DNA from: Castellaniella sp047971665
GTDB lineage: Bacteria; Pseudomonadota; Gammaproteobacteria; Burkholderiales; Burkholderiaceae_B
DNA length: 51,811 nucleotides
Assembly: GCF_047971665.1 (NCBI RefSeq)
Contig: NZ_JBKEAA010000002.1
Location: 1-51,811 of the forward strand
Reading direction: 5' to 3'
The position numbers were made by a program, and so were the translations under genes. Shown in pieces: positions 16,395-25,579 of the stretch; the stretch's first letter is position 1, and each line of letters begins with the position of its first letter. Below the pieces are notes generated by a model, which was not told the DNA's origin, did not search any database, and worked only from the letters and a program-made list of their open reading frames with translations.

Positions 16395-16654
16395 GGATGC
16401 AGTCTCCTGTGCGGTGTTCTGGTGCAGTCAGCCATCGTACTGATGAATATATTCTCAATATAAGGCCTTCGACCGCATTTTTTTATAGCTTTGAATCATA
16501 ATGACCATTGGCATTCTTCTACGAAATGCAATGTGGTGCAATAGAATGCGGCCATACGCTGTAAACGCCCGTGTCGGGCACGAGCATGGGTTAGCATTCC
16601 AGATGTTGTCCGGCTCGCGAGCGCGGACTGCTGATCGAGGATGCGGGTTCAAAA

Positions 16655-19255
16655 ATGAATGTCTGGTTGAAGCGGGTGTTGTTCAGCCTGGTCGTGGCGC
16701 TGTTGCTGGCCGTGGTGGGGTTGGCGATTTTCTTGCTGACTTTCAATCCGAATGCCTACAAGGCCAGGCTGCAATCCCTGGTGTACGAGCGGACGGCGCG
16801 CACGCTGACCATCGGCGGCGATATCGGCTTGTCGCTGTTCCCCCGTATCGGCCTGTCCGTCAGCGATGTCGCCCTGTCCAACCGGGGAGCCAAGGACACG
16901 TTCGTCTCCATCGACAGCGCCCGCTTCGCGGTGGCGATCTGGCCCCTGTTGTCGAATCAGCTGGTGGTCGATCATGTGGCCGTCACCGGCCTGAAGGCCT
17001 ATGTCGTGCGCGATGCCAAGGGGCGCTTCAATTTCAGTGATCTGCTGAGCGCGGATGCGGTGAGCGCTTCGGCCGCCTCGCCCATGGCGGTCGTCGCGGC
17101 GGCGCCCAGTGCCCGGTCGGATTTCACTATCGACATCGCCGGCCTGGAACTCAAGGGCGGGCGGGTGCAGTACATCGACCAGCGCGACGGCCTGACCACC
17201 ACGTTCAACCAGATCGAGGCGAATACGGGGCGGGTGACCTACGATCAGCCGTTCGATGTCTCCCTGAAGGCCGTGATCGCCGGCAGCGATCCGGTGCAGA
17301 ACGCCCAGTTCCAGGCCCAGGCGCTGTTGCGCCTGAATCCCGAGAAGCGGGGGTACGCGGCACAGAAAATCAATATGACGCTGGGCGGGCGGCTGGGCAA
17401 CCTGGACGAGGCGCATGCCACGTTGCGGGGCAATCTGGCCTATGACGGCGAGGCCCGTCAGTTTGCCGCCGGTGATCTGGAACTGGCGCTGGACGGCAAT
17501 ATTGTCGGCCCACATCCCATCCAGGGGCTCAAGGTCAATCTGACGGCGGCGCAACTGCGGCTGGACCAGCGCAATGCCGCGCTCAAGATCGACAAACTGG
17601 TGCTGCGCGCTTTAGGCCAGGATCGCCAACGCAACCTCGATCTGGCTCTCGAGGCCCCCGCGCTCGCCATTTCGCCCGATTCCGCGCAGGCCGACCCGGT
17701 GACCGGAACCCTGAAATGGTCCGGCGGCGACACGCTGGCTGTCTCGCTCGGCCTGGAAGGCCTGTCGGGCAATGCCAGCCAGTGGCAGTTCCGCAAGGCC
17801 AGTCTGGATGGCGGGCTGACGCAGGGGGACCGTCTGCTGCGTCTGAAACTCACCTCGCCTTTGACCTGGGACACGGCGCTGCGCAAGGGCTCCCTGAGCG
17901 CCGTCAAGGGCGACATGGTCGTGCGCGACCAGCGGTTGCCCGGCGGCAGTTATGAGTTTCCCATGATCGGCCGCGTGCACCTGGACATGGTGCAGGACCA
18001 GTTGTTGGCGGATCTGAATGCCGTGATCGACGGCGGCCAGGCGGCTTTCAAGTCTCAGACCACGAGGCTGGGCACGCCTCAGCCCCAGACCCGGTTTTCG
18101 CTGAACACGGAAAAACTCGACCTGAACCGCTGGCTGCCGGTGCCGCAGGCCCCGGCCGCGGCCAGGCAATCCGTCGAAGCGGACAAGGATACCGGCAAGG
18201 ACACCGATAAGGGCGTGGACAAGGACGCGAACAGGGACAAGGCCGTGGGCGCGGCCAAGGCACCGTCCGCCCCCATGGACATCGATCTGTCGTTCCTGCG
18301 GGGGCTGGATGTCGAAGGCACGGCAAGGATCGGCGATCTGCGGATGCGCGACATCCAGCTGACGGGCGTCGATGTTCAGGCGCGGATCCAGAAAGACGTC
18401 CTGACGGTGTCCAGCCTGTCGGCCGGTTTGTACGAGGGGACGCTGTCGGGGCAGTTCAGCGCGGCAGCCGACCAGACATTCGGTCTGAAGCTGAACCTGG
18501 ACAAGATCGCCGTGGCGCCGCTGATTCAGGCCGCCGCCAAACAGAACCTGCTGTCGGGCCTGGGGGCAGCCCAGATCGACCTGCGCATGCAGGGAAAAAC
18601 ACTGGACGCGTTGGAGCGTTCTCTGACGGGGAGGGTGTCCGTGCAGTTGCGCGATGGCGCGGTGCAGGGCGTGGATGCCTCGCGCACGCTGACCGAGGTG
18701 GCCGCCGTCCTCGGCAATGTGCTCAAGGGACGCATGGACGCGCTGGCCTCACCGTTCGACGCCCGGCGCAGCACGGCGTTCAGCAGCCTGGATGCCCGCC
18801 TGGATCTCAAGGACGGCCAGGGGACGCTGTCGAAACTGACCGTGGCCTCCGATCTGGTGCGACTGTCCGAAGGCAAGCCGGCAAACGTCGATGTGCCGGG
18901 GCGCAGCCTGGACCTGGTCCTGCAGGCCCAGGTGGCGGCGCGGTTGCCCAAAGGGCTGGACATCGCGCTGACGCCGCTGCTGGGCGCGACCATCCCCATC
19001 CGCGTCACCGGCCCCTGGGCGCATCCTGAATATGATGTAAGCTGGGCGGATATTCGCAATCCTTCCGTCCAGCGCGTCCTCAAATCGGGACTGATGGAAC
19101 TGCTCAAGGGGCAGGATCTGATCGATCGGGCCTTGTCGGCGCCTGACTCGGAGGCCCAGGGCACGGCGCCCAATCCCGCCCCGGCGCCCTCGGCGCCGGG
19201 CGCCGATCCGGTAGAACGCATCGGCAAGGCGCTCAAGGGCCTGCTGGGACAGTAA
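16655..19255 (+). CDS. AsmA family protein
   Basis: This 866-residue inner-membrane-anchored protein has a single N-terminal membrane helix (about 5-30, VLFSLVVALLLAVVGLAIFLL). The AsmA N-domain follows (FNPNAYKARLQSLVYERTARTLTIGGDIGLSLFPRIGLSVSDVALSN) and the C-terminal AsmA repeat is present (FDARRSTAFSSLDARLDLKDGQGTLSKLTVAS). AsmA-like proteins are periplasmic bridge-like proteins linked to phospholipid transport and outer-membrane homeostasis. A Lys/Asp-rich linker near 506-530 (repeated DK and DKDT units) separates the two halves. It is upstream of, and overlapping by one base with, a MOSC_N gene. Confidence 0.92.
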   Translation: MNVWLKRVLFSLVVALLLAVVGLAIFLLTFNPNAYKARLQSLVYERTARTLTIGGDIGLSLFPRIGLSVSDVALSNRGAKDTFVSIDSARFAVAIWPLLSNQLVVDHVAVTGLKAYVVRDAKGRFNFSDLLSADAVSASAASPMAVVAAAPSARSDFTIDIAGLELKGGRVQYIDQRDGLTTTFNQIEANTGRVTYDQPFDVSLKAVIAGSDPVQNAQFQAQALLRLNPEKRGYAAQKINMTLGGRLGNLDEAHATLRGNLAYDGEARQFAAGDLELALDGNIVGPHPIQGLKVNLTAAQLRLDQRNAALKIDKLVLRALGQDRQRNLDLALEAPALAISPDSAQADPVTGTLKWSGGDTLAVSLGLEGLSGNASQWQFRKASLDGGLTQGDRLLRLKLTSPLTWDTALRKGSLSAVKGDMVVRDQRLPGGSYEFPMIGRVHLDMVQDQLLADLNAVIDGGQAAFKSQTTRLGTPQPQTRFSLNTEKLDLNRWLPVPQAPAAARQSVEADKDTGKDTDKGVDKDANRDKAVGAAKAPSAPMDIDLSFLRGLDVEGTARIGDLRMRDIQLTGVDVQARIQKDVLTVSSLSAGLYEGTLSGQFSAAADQTFGLKLNLDKIAVAPLIQAAAKQNLLSGLGAAQIDLRMQGKTLDALERSLTGRVSVQLRDGAVQGVDASRTLTEVAAVLGNVLKGRMDALASPFDARRSTAFSSLDARLDLKDGQGTLSKLTVASDLVRLSEGKPANVDVPGRSLDLVLQAQVAARLPKGLDIALTPLLGATIPIRVTGPWAHPEYDVSWADIRNPSVQRVLKSGLMELLKGQDLIDRALSAPDSEAQGTAPNPAPAPSAPGADPVERIGKALKGLLGQ

Positions 19256-19668
19256 TGACCAAGACAAAACCACACATCATGACGACCGATACCGCTTTCC
19301 AGCCGATTGCCGGGGCAGCCGCCCTGGCCGATGAGGCCGCTCAGCCCTACGACCGCCGTTGGCTGACCGTCGATGAACAGGACCGCTGGCTCGATGCCTC
19401 GAGGGCGCCGGGCCTGTCCGGTCTGGAGGTCAGCCTGCGTTTCGGCTATCTGGTGATCCGCGCCGACGGCATGCTGCGCCTGGATATCCCGCTGGATGTG
19501 ATCGAAGACGACGACAGTGTCGAGCGTACCGCCCGGGTCGGCGGGCAGGCCGTGCGGGTCGTGGACGAGGGCGATCTCGCCTCGGCCTGGTTCTCGCAAT
19601 GGCTCGGCCAGCCGTGCCGGCTGGTCAAGGTTCACCCCGACGCCGGCCCCGTCGACTGGGCCGCCTAG
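19255..19668 (+). CDS. MOSC N-terminal beta-barrel domain protein, domain only
   Basis: The 137-residue protein contains just the MOSC_N region: AAQPYDRRWLTVDEQDRWLDASRAPGLSGLEVSLRFGYLVI..., with the DRRWL and SR.PGL positions of the family. The C-terminal MOSC domain, which would carry the conserved molybdenum-cofactor sulfurase cysteine, is absent. It starts inside the AsmA stop (TAATG). A second ATG at 19273 could be the true start. Function is unknown; the domain may bind a partner or ligand without catalysis. Confidence 0.72.
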   Translation: MTKTKPHIMTTDTAFQPIAGAAALADEAAQPYDRRWLTVDEQDRWLDASRAPGLSGLEVSLRFGYLVIRADGMLRLDIPLDVIEDDDSVERTARVGGQAVRVVDEGDLASAWFSQWLGQPCRLVKVHPDAGPVDWAA

Positions 19669-19671
19669 CCC

Positions 19672-19708
19672 GATCTCTGTCCGTCTCCCGGAGGATCGGA
19701 CAGAGATC
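19672..19708. terminator. Bidirectional terminator between converging genes
   Basis: GATCTCTGTCCG (19672-19683) and CGGACAGAGATC (19697-19708) are exact complements around a 13-base loop, between the stops of the MOSC_N gene and coaD. The position and symmetry suit a shared terminator even though flanking T-runs are weak. Confidence 0.6.
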
Positions 19709-19713
19709 CGGGA

Positions 19714-20226
19714 TCATTCCCCGCTCGCGGCCTCCTGGGCCTCGCGCAAGGTCTTGGCCTTGGCGTGCAGCCAGCGTTCCACGGACGGGAACACGAATTT
19801 GCTGACATCCCCTCCCAGCGTGGCAATCTCTCGCACGATGGTGCCGGAGATGAACTGGTACTGGTCCGACGGCGTCATGAACAGCGTCTCGACCTCGGGC
19901 AGCAGGTGACGGTTCATGCCGGCCATCTGGAATTCGTACTCGAAATCCGAGACGGCGCGCAGGCCTCGCACGATGACGCGGGCATCCTGCTCCCGCACGA
20001 AATCCTTGAGCAGGCCGCTGAAGCTGCGCACGCGGACGTTGGGGTAATGCCCCAGGACCTCCTCGGCGATCTCCAGGCGTTCATGAAGGGGAAAGAACGG
20101 CCGCTTGTTCTGACTGTGGGCCACGCCCACGACGACCTGGTCGAACAGGCTGGCCGCTCGTCGCACGAGATCCTCGTGCCCACGGGTGAGCGGGTCGAAA
20201 GTACCCGGGTAGACGGCGGTGATCAT
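19714..20226 (-). CDS. coaD: Phosphopantetheine adenylyltransferase
   Basis: This 170-residue nucleotidyltransferase begins MITAVYPGTFDPLTRGHEDL, with the catalytic histidine H17 of the T/RxGH motif. IVRGLRAVSDFEYEFQMAGMNR follows near 87-108, and FISGTIVREI corresponds to the ISSTxxR motif near 127-136. It makes dephospho-CoA from 4'-phosphopantetheine and ATP, the penultimate step of CoA synthesis. The length and start match the family. The 173 bases between it and rsmD contain no clear gene. Confidence 0.97.
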   Translation of the reverse strand: MITAVYPGTFDPLTRGHEDLVRRAASLFDQVVVGVAHSQNKRPFFPLHERLEIAEEVLGHYPNVRVRSFSGLLKDFVREQDARVIVRGLRAVSDFEYEFQMAGMNRHLLPEVETLFMTPSDQYQFISGTIVREIATLGGDVSKFVFPSVERWLHAKAKTLREAQEAASGE

Positions 20227-20399
20227 GAGGTCTCCGTATAGGTTGACGGAATTGTTGGTCGTTATCGAATCGGTTCTTTCCGCTTGTCATGGCGTCGGCG
20301 CCCGGATTCCCCAGGTGCCCGAACACGCAGTCGAGGGTCGGTTCAAGGGGGGCGCCAGACAGCCATTATTCATATTTTTTTGCATCGCAGCAAATCGGA

Positions 20400-20957
20400 T
20401 CAACCCGTACGGATCAATCCATAGCGGACCTGACCCGCCCGCCCTTGCCGCAGCAGTTCCCAGCCGGAGGGCAGGGCGTCGAAAGAAGCCTCTGATTCCA
20501 GATAAAGCAGGCCGCCCGGCAGCACGGCGCGGTCCAGCAGGGGGTGCAGGCGTGGCAGCCAGCCTGCGCCGAAGGGCGGATCGAGCATCACCAGATCGTA
20601 GGCAGGCGCTTGCAGCGCGCGCAGGAACGCACAGGCCTCGCCCGCATGAATGCGGATGGCGGGCGCTTTCAGGCGGGCCTGGACGGCGCGCAAGCCGGCC
20701 AGCGCGGCCGGGGCCTGTTCGACCAGTTGGGCGGTTTCCACGCCCCGGGATGCGGCCTCGAAGCCCAGCGCCCCGGTGCCGGCGAACAGATCCAGCACAT
20801 GGCGGCCGGTGAATGTGCCGTCCCAGAAATGCGCCAGCCAGTTGAACAGGGTCTCGCGCACCCGGTCGGGCGTCGGGCGCAGGTGCTCACCGTGCGGAAC
20901 GGAAATGGGCGTGCGGCGGTAGGCACCGCCTACAATACGGATCTGGTGTTTTTTCAT
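20400..20957 (-). CDS. rsmD: 16S rRNA (guanine(966)-N(2))-methyltransferase
   Basis: This 185-residue SAM methyltransferase starts MKKHQIRIVGGAYRRTPI. Its RPTPDRVRETLFNWL is typical of RsmD, VLDLFAGTGALGFEAASRG (54-72) is the SAM site, and the DPPF catalytic tetrad lies at 126-129. It methylates G966 of 16S rRNA in assembled 30S subunits. It is divergent from ftsY across 56 bases, an arrangement common in proteobacteria. Confidence 0.96.
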   Translation of the reverse strand: MKKHQIRIVGGAYRRTPISVPHGEHLRPTPDRVRETLFNWLAHFWDGTFTGRHVLDLFAGTGALGFEAASRGVETAQLVEQAPAALAGLRAVQARLKAPAIRIHAGEACAFLRALQAPAYDLVMLDPPFGAGWLPRLHPLLDRAVLPGGLLYLESEASFDALPSGWELLRQGRAGQVRYGLIRTG

Positions 20958-21013
20958 GCTCGGTACGCGGGGTCCGTGCCGGGTCCGGCAGGATCGTTTT
21001 CAGTGTAAAGCCT

Positions 21014-22339
21014 ATGTTCAGTTTCTTTAAACGCAAGAAGTCGCCCGCCCAGCAGGCACCGGATCCCGCGCTGGAAGTCCAGGATGCGCCGGAGATTGCG
21101 CCTGTGGCGCCCACCGAGCTGCCCGCCGTCCCGCCTGATACGGCCGCTCCGCCCGATACAGCCTCCCCGGCTGACGCGGCCATCTCGCCTGATCCGGTTG
21201 ATCCGGCCGATGCGGCGGACGTGCGCATTCCGGATGACATGCCGGCGGTCGCTGATTCCGCGCCGGCCTCTGTCGCCGAGGCCGCCTCCGCACTGGTCGA
21301 GGCGCCTGCGCAGCCCCCGGATGCCTGGTCAGACCGGCCCGATGAGACCGCCGATCCGCTGGTCCGGCTGGACAGCGTCCGCGCGCCGGACAAGGCGGGC
21401 GCCGAGGCCGCCGACTCCTGGTTGAGCCGCCTGCGGCGCGGCCTGTCGCGCACCGGGCAGAGCCTGGGCGGACTGTTCAGCGGGGTCAAGGTCGATGAGA
21501 ACCTGTTCGAGGAGCTCGAAACCGCGCTCATCATGGCGGATGCCGGCGTCGAGGCCACGGAAAAACTGCTGAACGAACTGCGCACCCGCGTGCGGCGCCA
21601 GCGCATCGAGCAATCCGAAACCGTGCGGGCCGCCCTGCGCGACATCCTGACCGAACATCTGGCCGTGCTCGAAAAGCCCTTTGTTGTCGGCGAGGCCGCG
21701 CCCATGGTGATCATGATCGCCGGGGTCAACGGCGCGGGCAAGACTACCTCCATCGGCAAACTCGCCCATGCGCTGCGTGAGCGTCAGGCCTCGGTGCTGC
21801 TGGCTGCCGGCGATACCTTTCGCGCCGCGGCCCGCGAGCAACTGATCGCCTGGGGCGCGCGCAATGGTGTCACGGTCATCGCCCAGGAGGGCGGTGATCC
21901 GGCCGCTGTGGCGTTCGATGCCGTCAATGCCGGGCGGGCCCGATCGGCGGATGTGGTGCTGGTTGATACTGCGGGCCGGCTGCCGACCCAGCTGCACCTG
22001 ATGGAAGAGCTGAAGAAGATCAAACGCGTCATCGGCAAGGCCGACGCGTCGGCGCCGCACGAGATCCTGCTGGTGGTGGACGGCAACACCGGCCAGAATG
22101 CGCTGGCGCAGATTCGCGCGTTCGATGCGGCATTGGGCCTGACCGGCCTGGTCGTGACCAAACTCGACGGCACGGCCAAGGGCGGGACGCTGGCGGCCGT
22201 CGCGGCCGGGAGCCAGGGGGTGCGGCCCGTGCCCGTGTACTGGATCGGCGTGGGCGAGGGCATGCAGGATCTGCAGCCCTTCCGGGCGGCGGAATTTGCC
22301 GACGCCCTGTTGGGCGGGCCGGAGTCCGTCAGGGGCTAA
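21014..22339 (+). CDS. ftsY: Signal recognition particle receptor FtsY
   Basis: In this 441-residue SRP GTPase, residues 1-135 are an acidic, Ala/Pro/Asp-rich A-domain after a basic FSFFKRKKS start that can contact membrane lipid. The NG domain follows, with P-loop GVNGAGKTT (237-245), DTAGR (318-322) and TKLDGTAKGG (382-391). It docks ribosome-SRP complexes at the inner membrane. Length and domain order are complete. Confidence 0.97.
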   Translation: MFSFFKRKKSPAQQAPDPALEVQDAPEIAPVAPTELPAVPPDTAAPPDTASPADAAISPDPVDPADAADVRIPDDMPAVADSAPASVAEAASALVEAPAQPPDAWSDRPDETADPLVRLDSVRAPDKAGAEAADSWLSRLRRGLSRTGQSLGGLFSGVKVDENLFEELETALIMADAGVEATEKLLNELRTRVRRQRIEQSETVRAALRDILTEHLAVLEKPFVVGEAAPMVIMIAGVNGAGKTTSIGKLAHALRERQASVLLAAGDTFRAAAREQLIAWGARNGVTVIAQEGGDPAAVAFDAVNAGRARSADVVLVDTAGRLPTQLHLMEELKKIKRVIGKADASAPHEILLVVDGNTGQNALAQIRAFDAALGLTGLVVTKLDGTAKGGTLAAVAAGSQGVRPVPVYWIGVGEGMQDLQPFRAAEFADALLGGPESVRG

Positions 22340-22376
22340 AATGTTCTTTTACCGTTTTTGATTCGGCAGGCATGGC

Positions 22377-23558
22377 ATGAATATGGCATCCAGCGCGGCA
22401 TCGATCGAGCCGCCTTTCGATATTTCCCCGGTCCAGGAGATCGTGAACGAGCTGCGCGCCGGGCACATGGTCATTCTCGTGGACGAGGAGGACCGTGAAA
22501 ACGAGGGCGATCTGGTCCTGGCGGCCGATTTCGTCACGCCCGATGCGATCAATTTCATGGTGACCCATGCGCGCGGGCTGGTGTGCCTGACGCTCACGCA
22601 AGAGCGCTGCGAGCAGTTGCAACTGCCGCTCATGTCCAATCAGAACGGCACGCGCTACGGCACCAACTTCACGGTCTCCATCGAGGCGGCCGAAGGCGTG
22701 GGCACCGGCATTTCCGCCGCCGATCGCGCCCGCACCATCCAGGCCGCCGTGGCGCGCGACGCCCGGCCGGCCGATCTGGTGCAGCCGGGGCATATCTTCC
22801 CCGTGCGCGCCGTCCAGGGCGGCGTCCTGGTCCGCGCCGGCCACACCGAGGCGGGCTGCGACCTGACGGCGATGGCGGGCCTGAATCCCGCCGCCGTGAT
22901 CTGCGAGATCCTCAAGCCCGACGGCTCCATGGCGCGTCTGCCGGACCTGATGGTCTTCGCCCGCGAGCATGGCCTGAAAATCGGCACCATCGCCGACCTG
23001 ATCCAGTATCGCAGCGAACACGAATCCATGATCGAGCGCCTGGTCGAGCGCCCCGTGACGACGCCCTGGGGCACGTTCCGGGCGGTGGCCTATCGGGATC
23101 ACGCCGCCAACGCGCCGCACCTGGCGCTGGTGCATGGCGACATCCATCCCGACCAGGAGGCGCTGGTGCGCGTGCACGAACCGGCCAGCATGCTGGATTT
23201 GCTGTGCGAAGACGCCACGCGCCACAGCTGGACCATTCCCCAGGCGCTGCAGGCCATTTCGCAGGCGCCCAGTGGGGTGCTGGTGATGTTGAACTGTCAT
23301 GGCGGCGCCGACCTGCTGTTCGCCCAGTTCGACGCCTGGGCCCGCAGCGGTGATGATGCGCAGGCCGCGCAGCCGGCCATCGACGGCGAGCGCCACGGCC
23401 TGCGCACGTTCGGCATCGGTGCGCAGATCCTGCGCGATCTGGGCGTGGGCCAGGCGCGTCTGCTGGCGCGGCCGCGCAAAATGCCCAGCATGGCGGGGTT
23501 CTCCCTGACCATTACGGGTTACCATAACGAACCCGGCGTATCCGACGCCGTGGCCTGA
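22377..23558 (+). CDS. ribB: 3,4-dihydroxy-2-butanone 4-phosphate synthase with degenerate GTP cyclohydrolase II domain
   Basis: This 393-residue two-domain protein has a complete DHBP synthase domain at residues 1-215: DEEDRENEGDL at 36-46 binds ribulose 5-phosphate and Mg, and HTEAGCDLT lies at 156-164. The C-terminal half keeps the GTP cyclohydrolase II beginning (TPWGTFRAVAYRD, LVRVHEP) but lacks the three zinc-ligand cysteines normally following LVRVHSEC. That half is therefore probably inactive as a cyclohydrolase, and a separate RibA is expected elsewhere. No FMN riboswitch is possible in the 37-base gap after ftsY. It precedes ribH by 16 bases. Confidence 0.93.
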   Translation: MNMASSAASIEPPFDISPVQEIVNELRAGHMVILVDEEDRENEGDLVLAADFVTPDAINFMVTHARGLVCLTLTQERCEQLQLPLMSNQNGTRYGTNFTVSIEAAEGVGTGISAADRARTIQAAVARDARPADLVQPGHIFPVRAVQGGVLVRAGHTEAGCDLTAMAGLNPAAVICEILKPDGSMARLPDLMVFAREHGLKIGTIADLIQYRSEHESMIERLVERPVTTPWGTFRAVAYRDHAANAPHLALVHGDIHPDQEALVRVHEPASMLDLLCEDATRHSWTIPQALQAISQAPSGVLVMLNCHGGADLLFAQFDAWARSGDDAQAAQPAIDGERHGLRTFGIGAQILRDLGVGQARLLARPRKMPSMAGFSLTITGYHNEPGVSDAVA

Positions 23559-23574
23559 CCAAGGAATCGCGACT

Positions 23575-24096
23575 ATGAACCCCTACGTGATGACCCCCGA
23601 CATGAACGGGGAAGGCCTGCATATCGGCATCGTGCGTGCTCGGTTCAATGAGGAAATCGGCACGGCCGAATTGCAGACATGCCTGGACGAACTGGCCGCG
23701 CTGGGCGTGGACGAACGCGACGTCATGGTGGTGTCCGTTCCCGGTGCCCTGGAGCTGGGCGTGACCCTGGCCCAGATGGCCGAGACTTTCGAATTCGATG
23801 CCCTGATCGCCCTGGGCGCCGTGATCCGCGGTGAGACCTATCACTTCGAGATTGTCAGCAACGAATCGGCATCGGCCATCAGCCGCATCGCCCTGGAAAC
23901 CGGCATTCCGGTCGCCAACGGCGTGCTGACCACCGACACCGACGAGCAGGCCCAGGCGCGCGCCGCCGACAAGGGCCGCGACTGCGCCCGTGCCGCCGTC
24001 GAGATGGCCAACCTGGTGGCTGCGCTGGAACCGGAATCCGAGGACGACGAGGACGAGGACGACGATTTCGACGACGAAGAGGATGTGGATGACTGA
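23575..24096 (+). CDS. ribH: 6,7-dimethyl-8-ribityllumazine synthase
   Basis: The 173-residue protein has the lumazine synthase core: ARFNEEIGTAEL near 22-33, VPGALELGV near 56-64, and GAVIRGETYHFEIVSNES, which contains the catalytic histidine, near 82-99. It joins the RibB product and the ribityl pyrimidine to give the riboflavin precursor. After the core there is a highly acidic tail (about 150-173, almost only Asp and Glu), not required by the fold. It overlaps the nusB start by eight bases. Confidence 0.96.
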   Translation: MNPYVMTPDMNGEGLHIGIVRARFNEEIGTAELQTCLDELAALGVDERDVMVVSVPGALELGVTLAQMAETFEFDALIALGAVIRGETYHFEIVSNESASAISRIALETGIPVANGVLTTDTDEQAQARAADKGRDCARAAVEMANLVAALEPESEDDEDEDDDFDDEEDVDD

Positions 24097-24574
24097 GTCC
24101 AAGCCCGCGCGCGCCGGTCGCGCCAATGCCCGCAGCGCACGCCGCCTGGCGCGCGAATTCGCATTGCAGGGCGTGTATGCCTGGTTGCTGCGCGGTGGCG
24201 CCGATCTGGGCGAGCTGGGCGAGATCGACGCGCATGTGCGCGATGGCGAGGACTTCGGTCAGGCCGACGCGCAGTGGTACCAGACCCTGCTCCAGGGCGC
24301 GGCGGCTCAGGCCGATGCGCTGCGCGAACGGTTCGTGCCCTATATCGACCGGCCGCTGGCGGAGCTGTCCCCCATTGAGCATGCCGTGTTGCTGATCGGC
24401 AGCTTCGAGCTCGTCCAGCATGTCGAGGTCCCCTATCGCGTGGCGATCAACGAGGCCGTCGAGCTCGCCAAATCGTTTGGCGGCACCGATGGTTATCGCT
24501 TTGTCAACGGCGTGCTCGACAAGCTCGCCGCCGAGGTCCGCGCTCCCGAGGTCCAGGCCACGGCGCACCGCTGA
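24089..24574 (+). CDS. nusB: Transcription antitermination factor NusB
   Basis: This 161-residue helical protein has NusB landmarks ARRLAREFALQGVYAWLL (about 16-33) and the C-terminal VPYRVAINEAVELAKSFGGTDGYRFVNGVLDKLA (about 114-147). It binds boxA RNA with NusE/S10 for rRNA antitermination. I chose the ATG at 24089, inside the end of ribH, because GAGGATG precedes it and the protein length then fits. ribH-nusB coupling is common in proteobacteria. Confidence 0.96.
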   Translation: MTESKPARAGRANARSARRLAREFALQGVYAWLLRGGADLGELGEIDAHVRDGEDFGQADAQWYQTLLQGAAAQADALRERFVPYIDRPLAELSPIEHAVLLIGSFELVQHVEVPYRVAINEAVELAKSFGGTDGYRFVNGVLDKLAAEVRAPEVQATAHR

Positions 24575-24592
24575 CGCGGCAAGGACGATCCT

Positions 24593-25579
24593 ATGCAGGC
24601 GGATGGCGAATTCGACCTGATCTCGCGGTATTTCAAAAAACCGGCGCCCGCCCGCATGCTGGGCGTGGGGGACGATTGCGCCCTGATGCCCCTGTCGCCG
24701 GGGTACGAGCTGGCCATCAGCACCGACATGCTGGTCGAGGGGCGGCATTTTCTGCCGGATGCCGATCCCGAATCTCTGGGCCACAAGGCCCTGGCCGTCA
24801 ATCTGTCCGACCTGGCTGCCATGGGCGCCCGCCCCCTGGCTTGCACGCTGGCGCTGTCGCTGCCCGCGGTCGATCATGCCTGGCTGGCGGGGTTTTCCTC
24901 GGGGTTTCATGCGCTGGCGCGTGAATCCGGCTGCCCGCTGGTGGGGGGCGACACGACGCGAAGCGATACCGGTGTGGTGCTCAGCATCACTGTTCTGGGC
25001 GAGGTTCGCCGGTCGCACGCCCTGCGCCGCGACGCCGCCCGCGTCGGCGACGATGTCTGGGTGTCCGGCACGCTGGGCGCGGCGGATCTGGCGCTGCGCC
25101 TGACCCTGGGCCGGTTGCCTCCCGATCCCGAACGCCTGCGGGCCACGCTCCCGGCGCTGGACCGGCCCGTGCCGCGCCTCGGTCTGGGCCGGTACCTGGC
25201 CGGCGTGGCCAATGCCGCCGTCGACGTGTCGGACGGCCTGCTGCAGGATTTCAGTCATATTCTTCAGGCCAGCCGTTGCGGTGCCGATCTGTGGCTGGAT
25301 GCCTTGCCGGCGCATCCGGCGCTGGCCGGACTGGATGAGGCCCTGCGGCGCGAGGCCCTGCTCTCGGGCGGAGACGCCTATGAATTGTGTTTCACCGCGC
25401 AGCCTCAGTGGCGGGAGCAGATTCAGGTGCTGGGAAGCCAGTTGGAGGTGCCTGTGACCCGTGTGGGCACGCTGGTGCGCGGCACGGGCGTGCGCGTGCT
25501 GGATGGCGCCGGCGGAATCGTGCCGGTGGTCCGCCAGGGTTTCGATCATTTCTCCGCGCCGCATGGAGCCCGCGCATGA
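24593..25579 (+). CDS. thiL: Thiamine-monophosphate kinase
   Basis: The 328-residue protein of the PurM/AIR-synthase-like fold has GEFDLISRYF at its start, GVGDDCALM near 24-32, STDMLVEGRHF, NLSDLAAMGARP and VDVSDGLLQDF near 208-218. It phosphorylates thiamine monophosphate to the diphosphate cofactor. It begins 18 bases after nusB and overlaps the next gene by four bases (ATGA). Confidence 0.95.
   Translation: MQADGEFDLISRYFKKPAPARMLGVGDDCALMPLSPGYELAISTDMLVEGRHFLPDADPESLGHKALAVNLSDLAAMGARPLACTLALSLPAVDHAWLAGFSSGFHALARESGCPLVGGDTTRSDTGVVLSITVLGEVRRSHALRRDAARVGDDVWVSGTLGAADLALRLTLGRLPPDPERLRATLPALDRPVPRLGLGRYLAGVANAAVDVSDGLLQDFSHILQASRCGADLWLDALPAHPALAGLDEALRREALLSGGDAYELCFTAQPQWREQIQVLGSQLEVPVTRVGTLVRGTGVRVLDGAGGIVPVVRQGFDHFSAPHGARA

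Noticed and set aside
16441..16463. GAATATATTC and AATATAA upstream of the O-acetylhomoserine sulfhydrylase gene, resembling the hydroxyproline operators.
   Set aside because: Arms and spacing differ from TAAATAT-N9-ATATTTA; it is probably ordinary AT-rich promoter DNA.
22340..22376. Possible FMN riboswitch before ribB.
   Set aside because: The gap after ftsY is only 37 bases, far too short for the element.
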